This document shows, piece after piece, positions 1-4,080 of a stretch of DNA of 5,324 nucleotides; position 1 is the stretch's first letter, and every line of letters starts with the position of its first letter. The DNA is from Candidatus Zixiibacteriota bacterium. Lineage in GTDB: Bacteria > Zixibacteria > MSB-5A5 > SM1-73. The notes beneath the pieces are model-generated. The model was not told the origin of the DNA and did no database searches. It saw only the letters and a program-made list of their open reading frames with translations. The DNA is taken from contig JALHUP010000016.1 of NCBI GenBank assembly GCA_022866585.1, positions 1 to 5,324 of the forward strand. The letters are read 5' to 3'. A program made the translations under genes and the position numbers.

Positions 1-113
1 AACTTTGACATCTAAATTAGCCCCACAAAAACGCAAGCGAAAAAGGGTCAAATACGATATTACTTTTCTACTGCTACTTTTTAAATCGGCAAAAATATGA
101 AAACAGTTAACCT

Positions 114-137
114 AAAATTGCAAACTTTTGCAAATTT
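114..137. repeat. AT-rich inverted repeat
   Basis: TTGCAAA (118-124) and TTTGCAA (127-133) form a perfect 7-bp inverted repeat with a 2-base centre, flanked by AAAA and TTTT that extend the symmetry with a one-base offset. It could be an operator-like site or chance in AT-rich DNA. Confidence 0.35.
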
Positions 138-269
138 TCTATGTTGTGGGGAAATTCTTGAATAAAAAGCTCGGCTTAAGATGGGATAAAGCTGTCAGAT
201 CTGGGGAATTGACATCTCATGCGGGGATTGTCAAAATAATTCTTTTAGGGCTTGAAGAGAATCACTTTT

Positions 270-288
270 GCGGGGCTGAGAGCCCCGC
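270..288. repeat. GC-rich hairpin
   Basis: A perfect 8-bp stem GCGGGGCT/AGCCCCGC closes over a 3-base GAG loop in otherwise AT-rich DNA. On the minus strand no T-run follows, so it is not a standard terminator for the operon that ends at 376, though it could protect the 3' end of that message. A REP-like origin is possible. Confidence 0.6.
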
Positions 289-375
289 CTACGCGCAACT
301 AAGTCTTTATCGCCCCTTTGCACAAGGCAGGCTTTTGGACCGCCAAATTTTTACACCGCCTTTGGGGGCTTTAGC

Positions 376-588
376 TCATGTTTTGTCCTTTTCCCAATCA
401 TAAAAGATACACTTCCCTAATTCCGGCGCATATTCATAGCATCTTTTGTAATTCCCAAAAGGAATCTTTCCATCGAAGGCGAAGCAGTCTAAATCCATAT
501 CTTTACAGGGAATCTCGCGGAAGTCATCTAATCTTCTTTCCTCCCTTGGAGTCTCCTCTAAAAACTTGAATAGACTTTTGCTTTTCAT
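376..588 (-). CDS. Small four-cysteine protein of unknown function
   Basis: I do not recognise this 70-residue protein. It is charged, with a Lys/Glu-rich N-terminal helix (FKFLEETPREERRLDDF) and a C-terminal part with Cys28, Cys35, Cys50 and Cys60 and several aromatics (CFAFDGKIPFGNYKRCYEY). The Cys spacing (x6, x14, x9) matches no standard zinc motif I know, but metal binding is possible. There is no signal peptide. No strong ribosome site precedes the ATG (586-588); instead the ATG overlaps the TGA of the short upstream frame (ATGA), so it may rely on coupled translation. It is in the same direction as the MNT-HEPN operon and probably its last gene. The same bases carry a 63-residue frame on the plus strand, which looks less protein-like. 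Confidence 0.5.
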   Translation of the reverse strand: MKSKSLFKFLEETPREERRLDDFREIPCKDMDLDCFAFDGKIPFGNYKRCYEYAPELGKCIFYDWEKDKT

Positions 589-695
589 TTTAGAAAATCT
601 TTTAACCCAGAACTTGAGTATCCTTTCCTTCCTAAGAAAGCTATGTTTTCTATTTGCTCTTTTTAGTAGACAAATAGAATCTCCTTATCTGTCAT
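585..695 (-). pseudogene. Interrupted 36-codon frame between second MNT and the small Cys protein
   Basis: An ATG overlaps the TGA of the second MNT (ATGA at 692-695) and opens a frame reading MTDKEILFVY, then TAA (663-665), then a 25-residue stretch beginning KEQIENIAFLG and ending LKDFLK, then TGA (585-587). That TGA overlaps the ATG of the next small ORF, again as ATGA. Both junctions have the spacing of coupled genes, and the two halves share one frame, so a short gene broken by one nonsense codon is plausible. The alternative is a coincidental frame, with a 10-codon leader. No family is recognised. Confidence 0.35.
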
Positions 696-1009
696 ACCTT
701 CACCCCTTCTTTTACAATGTTTTCTACTATGGGTGAGGCTTTCAAAGGAGATTTCTCAACTTCATCCCTTGTCATAATCAGAGGTGAAATAACGATGAAA
801 TGTTTAAAGCCAACTTGCCATATAATGTCTAAAATTTTATTTTTTACTTCCTTATTGAGCGACTCGATTTCAAGAAAAACATCCATATCCGAGTATTCAC
901 CCCCATCCCCACGTGCCCTTGAACCAAAGACCCTGAAATCAATTAAGCGGACAATCTTAGATAGCTTTTCTTTCAGTTCTTTCGCTATTTCATAATCTTT
1001 TTGTTCCAC
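692..1009 (-). CDS. Second MNT-type nucleotidyltransferase
   Basis: A 105-residue minimal nucleotidyltransferase, a paralogue of the first gene of the operon. The signature VFGSRARG (27-34) is followed by YSDMD with Asp41 and Asp43. The later strand reads FIVISPLIM, again with Ser where a third acid may stand. It ends SPIVENIVKEGV, matching the SP..N..KEGV pattern of the first MNT. The start is a GTG (1007-1009); no ATG exists before Met42, and the GTG sits behind a purine-rich GGAGGAGAAGGA, so it is the best start. It overlaps the HEPN gene by 20 bp, and its TGA overlaps a following ATG (ATGA). Two similar MNT genes around one HEPN gene could mean two-step or redundant neutralisation, or separate partners; this is inference. 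Confidence 0.9.
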   Translation of the reverse strand: MEQKDYEIAKELKEKLSKIVRLIDFRVFGSRARGDGGEYSDMDVFLEIESLNKEVKNKILDIIWQVGFKHFIVISPLIMTRDEVEKSPLKASPIVENIVKEGVKV

Positions 1010-1409
1010 TACTTCCTTCTCCTCCCGTTTCTATCCACATCCTAAGATAATCCCTCAACTTCCGAACAAAATTCTGGGCTATTTCTAACAACTCTTTTGC
1101 TTCCTCTTTAGTGACTGTAAAACCTACCCCGTAATCTCCAATCTGTCTTTTATCGTAAGCATCATTAAGGGATTTCCCCAATTCCCTTTCAAAAATTCCT
1201 GTTTTCACAAAATGTTCTCCAAACAAACTTATTACGCCTTTGTGAGAAGTGGCACTCATACCCTTTGTAAGAAGTAAAGCTTCTGCCATGAAGAACATCG
1301 CATAATAGCATCTTGAAACGCAGGAATCGTGATCTCCTATATCTAAAGCATGTTCAGCGGTGCATAAGAATTTCTCCGCTTTTTCTATAAAGTCCCTTAT
1401 TTCTTTCAT
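990..1409 (-). CDS. HEPN domain protein (probable toxin partner of the MNT proteins)
   Basis: A 139-residue all-helical protein of the HEPN superfamily. The domain signature is SRCYYAMFFMAEALLL (32-47), followed by SHKGVISLFGEHFVKTG and AYDKRQIGDYG (84-94). The RxxxxY of that last segment (Arg88, Tyr93) lies where HEPN RNases carry their conserved polar motif; a canonical R-x4-6-H is not seen here, so RNase activity cannot be assumed. The C-terminal half ends in an amphipathic helix (EEAKELLEIAQNFVRKLRDYL). The Gly/Ser-rich tail after about residue 127 may be a by-product of encoding the ribosome site of the next gene. The start ATG overlaps the first MNT stop (ATGA) and is preceded by AGGGGGTGA. 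The last 20 bp overlap the second MNT gene. Flanking by two MNT genes points to a toxin-antitoxin-type module, by family analogy. Confidence 0.92.
   Translation of the reverse strand: MKEIRDFIEKAEKFLCTAEHALDIGDHDSCVSRCYYAMFFMAEALLLTKGMSATSHKGVISLFGEHFVKTGIFERELGKSLNDAYDKRQIGDYGVGFTVTKEEAKELLEIAQNFVRKLRDYLRMWIETGGEGSSGTKRL
1012..1026 (-). promoter_or_regulatory. Ribosome binding site fixing the GTG start of the second MNT
   Basis: The minus strand reads GGGAGGAGAAGGAAG just before GTG. GGAGG lies 11 bases and AAGGA 4 bases from the start codon. It is embedded in the end of the HEPN coding region. Confidence 0.7.
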
Positions 1410-1726
1410 GCGGTCACCCCCTCTTTCTTCACATTCAACATAAAAGGGGAATTGTAATTTTTAAAGAAATGTTCTGGAACCGCTATAACTGAAACAAGCT
1501 CACCTTCTTCAAGAACTATGTCGAACAGAAGATCGCTCAAGCTTTTTCTAACTTCAAAGGGATTAAGGGATTCATCAACTACTACAAGTATGTCAACATC
1601 CGAATCTTTTGTGGTTTCACCCCTTACCTGGGAGCCATATAGTATAACCTGCTTGATTCTTTCTCCATACGTCTTTATTAGGTGTTCTTTTATTTTATTT
1701 ATCAGGTGTTTTATTCTTTCATCCAT
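1406..1726 (-). CDS. MNT-type nucleotidyltransferase, first gene of the MNT-HEPN-MNT operon
   Basis: A 106-residue minimal nucleotidyltransferase. The signature is LYGSQVRG (29-36) followed by DSDVD with Asp43 and Asp45, the two metal-binding acids of the polymerase-beta fold. The strand that often carries a third acid reads ELVSVIAVP, with Ser79 at that place, so activity may differ from three-acid relatives. The C-terminus has SPFMLNVKKEGV, shared in pattern with the second MNT downstream. In known MNT-HEPN toxin-antitoxin pairs the MNT protein is the antitoxin and AMPylates the HEPN toxin; that role here is inferred. The ATG (1724-1726) follows AGAGGTGA with a 6-base gap. Its stop overlaps the HEPN start in an ATGA, implying coupled translation. 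Confidence 0.92.
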   Translation of the reverse strand: MDERIKHLINKIKEHLIKTYGERIKQVILYGSQVRGETTKDSDVDILVVVDESLNPFEVRKSLSDLLFDIVLEEGELVSVIAVPEHFFKNYNSPFMLNVKKEGVTA

Positions 1727-1761
1727 TTTTCTTCACCTCTCAGAGAAGAGTTCGGAATTTC

Positions 1762-1841
1762 GGATAACGACTAGCGGATAAAAGAAGTTGCCGAAGGCAA
1801 TTTTGGCGAAGCGTAGCGAAGCCTTTTATCCGCTGTTAGGC
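1762..1841 (-). other. attC-like recombination site
   Basis: The site spans 80 nt. On the minus strand it begins with GCCTAAC (a perfect RYYYAAC core) and ends with GTTATCC, which keeps the GTT of GTTRRRY but deviates after it. Inside is a perfect 12-bp inverted repeat, AGCGGATAAAAG/CTTTTATCCGCT (1773-1784 with 1823-1834). Within that are a hairpin TTGCC-GAA-GGCAA (1788-1800) and a weaker GGC/GCC hairpin (1805-1823, which shares one base with the outer stem). A 4-nt one-sided bulge (GACT on the plus strand, 1769-1772) separates the right core from the stem, the kind of asymmetry that attC sites use to set strand choice. Length and layout fit the attC family; the primary sequence of the stem is not one I recognise. 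Confidence 0.6.
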
Positions 1842-2538
1842 TCTGTTTTGTCGCGGTTATTTTATCTCCTTTTTTAACTCATTTATAAATGGTTCTTCAA
1901 GACTCTTAAGCCTTAAATATTTTGGGTGATATGTTCTATAAGAGTAAACTGGTAAATCAGCATGTTTAATTTTTGCTAATTGGTTAATATTCCAATCGCC
2001 AACTTTATCAAAAACTGCGCTCGGGAAAAGTTTTTTTATTCGATCATCAAAAGAATGTCCAATTAAGAAAAAACAAATGTCTGGCTTTAAAACTTTAATT
2101 TCATCTTTTAATAAGTAATCGAGTTTAGCTATTTCATTTTCTATTTCACCTGTTGGTCTATCTGCTTCAAAATCATATCTGTTAAAATTTCCCCAAGCAG
2201 AACAATAGTTGTCGTTTAGAATTGTTTTTTCAATCTTATGAAAAACATTCCAAAAAGGTGTTGAGGAATAACTCTCACCAAGATTAAAATCATCATAACA
2301 CTTCATTTGATTTTGTACACTGTCAATATCACAACACCAGCCATTTGTTTGCTGCCCAATTATAAAAATTTTATTTTTTGAAATATTATATTTCTCGCTC
2401 GGTGAAATAAGAAAAGGGCCTTCTAAGTCATAATCATTATATTTTAGTCTTACACTTTTAATTTGGTCAAGATTTTCAAGATAAAGGCTTTCGAGTCTTT
2501 TTTTCATTGTTTTCTCCTCGCGACAAAATTGCGCCTAA
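1768..2538 (-). mobile_element. Integron-cassette-like element (single ORF plus attC-like site)
   Basis: On the minus strand the order is GTTAGGC (2539-2533), a strong ribosome site, one ORF (2507-1857), GCCTAAC (1841-1835), a folded region, then GTTATCC (1768-1762). This is the architecture of an integron gene cassette: recombination falls between G and TT of GTTRRRY, and the attC site lies after the gene. Cutting at both G/TT points gives a 771-bp unit. In the excised circle the rebuilt right core is GTTAGGC, the exact complement of the left core GCCTAAC, as expected of a true attC. The TTATCC would then belong to the host target. The ORF is clearly more AT-rich than the flanking genes. No integrase gene is in the window, so this may be a lone insertion at a secondary site or the edge of an array. 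A transposon with short inverted ends is the alternative. Confidence 0.6.
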
Positions 2539-2539
2539 C
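1835..2539. repeat. 21-nt inverted repeats bracketing the cassette gene
   Basis: The sequence GTTAGGC-N4-TTTTGTCGCG is present at 1835-1855 and, inverted, at 2519-2539. Eighteen of 21 positions match, and the differences lie in the 4-base middle (TCTG against GCAA). The first seven bases are the integron-like cores; the TTTTGTCGCG arms are extra and touch the ribosome site on one side and the stop codon on the other. They would also let the 5' and 3' ends of the mRNA pair. Confidence 0.85.
1857..2507 (-). CDS. Uracil-DNA-glycosylase-superfamily-like protein (cassette cargo)
   Basis: A 216-residue soluble protein with no signal peptide or membrane segment. Motifs recall the uracil-DNA glycosylase fold: KIFIIGQQTNGW (46-57) at the position of the GQDPY-type active-site loop after the first beta strand, PFW (84-86), WGNFNR (105-110), a hydrophobic strand LKPDICFFLIGHS (140-152), and YRTYHPKYLR (190-199), resembling the HPxxL-type substrate loop. 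No catalytic Asp is obvious right after the GQ motif, so it may be a divergent member that does not excise uracil. The ATG at 2505-2507 is fixed by GAGGAG six or so bases upstream. It is the only gene in the cassette-like element and is distinctly richer in A+T than its neighbours, indicating transfer. The family assignment is by eye and uncertain; that it is a real gene is well supported. Confidence 0.85.
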   Translation of the reverse strand: MKKRLESLYLENLDQIKSVRLKYNDYDLEGPFLISPSEKYNISKNKIFIIGQQTNGWCCDIDSVQNQMKCYDDFNLGESYSSTPFWNVFHKIEKTILNDNYCSAWGNFNRYDFEADRPTGEIENEIAKLDYLLKDEIKVLKPDICFFLIGHSFDDRIKKLFPSAVFDKVGDWNINQLAKIKHADLPVYSYRTYHPKYLRLKSLEEPFINELKKEIK

Positions 2540-2598
2540 TCGGTCATATCCGAAATAATCCAGATATACGAATTTTGTCTCTACCCTAAAAGAACCGA

Positions 2599-3969
2599 TC
2601 ACTGATCGCCGGATTCTTCTTTCAGTCCGTATTCCTGTAATTTATTACGTAAAGTTCGGGTAGAGATTCCCAGAATTTCTGCGGCTTTGGTTCGGTTTCC
2701 CCCTTCGGTCTCTAAGGTCTTTAATATCAGCCATTTCTCAGCCTCATAGATGGAACAGCCCACCTCGATTGCTTCGGAGGAGAAATATGCTTTACTAAGA
2801 ACCAGCTCTTTGGAGAAATCGCTGGGAGTAAGAATTTTTCCTTTGGAGGTGACCACGGCTCTTTCGATGTAGTTTTCCAGTTCCCTCACGTTTCCGGGCC
2901 AGGGATATTCCATAAACATCTCATAAACCTTCTGGGAAATTCCTTCGATGGACCTTTTATTCTCAAGATTATATTTCTTCAAGAAGTGTTCTGCCAAAGC
3001 CGGGAGGTCCTCTTTTCTCTCCCTCAAAGGAGCTATATGCATGGGGATCACGTTTAGTCGATAGAAGAGATCCTCTCTGAATTTTCCCTTTTCAATTTGT
3101 TCTTTTAGATTTTTGTTAGAGGTGGAAATGATTCTCACATCTACCTGAATGGTCTCGCCGGAGCCAACCCTTTCAAATTCCCTCTCCTGTAATACCCTTA
3201 GAAGTTTAGCCTGAAGAGCGGGTGAGATCTCGCTCACCTCATCCAAAAGCAGGGTGCCGCCATCAGCTAATTCAAATCTTCCCCTGGATTTTCTTATGGC
3301 GCCGGTGAAAGCTCCCTTCACATGACCAAATAGCTCACTTTCGACCAGTCCCTCGGGGAGAGCGGCACAGTTGATCCTTATGAAAGGACCAGCTTTGCGA
3401 GAGCTATTATAATGGATGGCTCTGGCGATAAGTTCCTTTCCGGTGCCCGATTCTCCGGTGATTAAAACCGTGGCTTTGGTATCTGCTACCACCTCCACCA
3501 ATTCGAAAATCTTTTGCATCTGGGGACTCTTGCCAACTATATTTTCAAAACGGTATTTGCCTGCCAACTCAGAGCGGAGAAGCTTATTCTCCAAAATAAG
3601 TCTTTTGTGTTCAAAAGCCCTCTTTAGAACCAATTCAATCTCATCTGCAGAAAAAGGCTTCATCACGTAATCGAAAGCCCCCAGTTTCATAGCTTCCACC
3701 GCATTTTCCACCGTTCCATAGGCGGTCATCATCACCACCTTGGCATCCGGAAGATATTCTTTGGTCACCTTCAGAAGCTCCATCCCGCTCATTTGGGGCA
3801 TGCGAATGTCGGAAAGGATTATATCATACTCTTTATCCTTAATTTTTTCTAAGGCCTCCTCCCCGGTGGAGGCTAAATCAACCGAATAATCAGAACGCCG
3901 CAATGCCTCTTTCAAAAAATCCTTCATCAAGGAATCGTCATCTACCACTAAAACTTTCTTTTCCAACAT
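2599..3969 (-). CDS. Sigma-54-dependent response regulator (NtrC family)
   Basis: This is a transcription activator that, once phosphorylated, uses ATP to open RpoN (sigma-54) promoters. It is 456 residues, the usual family length, with all three domains. The receiver domain covers about 4-120, with acidic Asp11/Asp12, phospho-acceptor Asp54 in LSDIRMP, Thr82 and Lys104 in MKPF. The AAA+ domain covers about 142-375, with Walker A GESGTGKE (172-179), the sigma-54-contacting GAFTGA loop (219-224), Walker B TLLLDE (239-244) and the FREDLFYRLNV segment. A Fis-type helix-turn-helix closes the protein (about 425-447, NRTKAAEILGISTRTLRNKL). The ATG at 3967-3969 follows GAGGA with good spacing. It lies 111 bp after the kinase stop, on the same strand, so the two are presumably partners. 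No T-rich terminator follows its stop. Its target promoters are not in the window. Confidence 0.97.
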   Translation of the reverse strand: MLEKKVLVVDDDSLMKDFLKEALRRSDYSVDLASTGEEALEKIKDKEYDIILSDIRMPQMSGMELLKVTKEYLPDAKVVMMTAYGTVENAVEAMKLGAFDYVMKPFSADEIELVLKRAFEHKRLILENKLLRSELAGKYRFENIVGKSPQMQKIFELVEVVADTKATVLITGESGTGKELIARAIHYNSSRKAGPFIRINCAALPEGLVESELFGHVKGAFTGAIRKSRGRFELADGGTLLLDEVSEISPALQAKLLRVLQEREFERVGSGETIQVDVRIISTSNKNLKEQIEKGKFREDLFYRLNVIPMHIAPLRERKEDLPALAEHFLKKYNLENKRSIEGISQKVYEMFMEYPWPGNVRELENYIERAVVTSKGKILTPSDFSKELVLSKAYFSSEAIEVGCSIYEAEKWLILKTLETEGGNRTKAAEILGISTRTLRNKLQEYGLKEESGDQ

Positions 3970-4020
3970 CGTTAATCCTCAAAGATTTGTTCTGTGCCAA
4001 GCTTTGTGAAAAGTGTTTTC

Positions 4021-4068
4021 GGAGTGCGGAAGCGAAGCTTCCGCTGCGCAAGCAAGCTTGCGCACTCC
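4021..4068. repeat. Double-hairpin palindrome between kinase and regulator genes
   Basis: A 6-bp outer stem GGAGTG/CACTCC (4021-4026 with 4063-4068) encloses two hairpins. The first has a perfect 7-bp stem, CGGAAGC/GCTTCCG (4027-4033 with 4037-4043), and a GAA loop. The second has a perfect 9-bp stem, TGCGCAAGC/GCTTGCGCA (4045-4053 with 4056-4064), and a 2-base loop; its last two bases are shared with the outer stem, so the two forms compete. The layout looks like a REP- or MITE-type intergenic repeat. In the direction of transcription (minus) no T-run follows, so it is not an obvious terminator; it could act as an RNA structure that stabilises the kinase message or tunes the kinase:regulator ratio. 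Confidence 0.75.
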
Positions 4069-4080
4069 TTTTTGATCCTA

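Larger units (their letters stand above)
1..375. other. Gene-free stretch with short inverted repeats
   Basis: No reading frame here looks like a protein. A frame of about 90 codons on the plus strand runs through the GC-rich hairpin from a TTG with no ribosome site and overlaps the small Cys gene, so it is judged spurious. The stretch holds two clear inverted repeats, listed separately, and is otherwise AT-rich. No terminator with a T-run on the minus strand was found after the small Cys gene. Confidence 0.6.

Noticed and set aside
5..217. Direct repeat TTGACATCT (5-13 and 209-217) as a target-site duplication
   Set aside because: A 9-base repeat in a few hundred AT-rich bases can easily be chance, and no element ends abut both copies.
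209..237. Promoter TTGACA-17-CAAAAT on the plus strand
   Set aside because: The -10 box is weak and no supported plus-strand gene follows.
1..375. A second attC site closing the MNT-HEPN unit
   Set aside because: No paired RYYYAAC and GTTRRRY cores around a foldable stem were found on either strand.
128..403. Plus-strand frame of about 90 codons starting at TTG
   Set aside because: No ribosome site, it passes through the GC-rich hairpin and overlaps the small Cys ORF; the protein resembles nothing I know.
2522..2579. Inverted repeat GACAAAATT/AATTTTGTC across the cassette's upstream junction
   Set aside because: Only 9 AT-rich bases, and one arm lies in the cassette while the other lies in host DNA; no function is evident, although it echoes the TTTTGTC arms.
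4021..4070. Terminator between kinase and regulator
   Set aside because: The T-run follows the palindrome only on the plus strand; both genes are transcribed from the minus strand.
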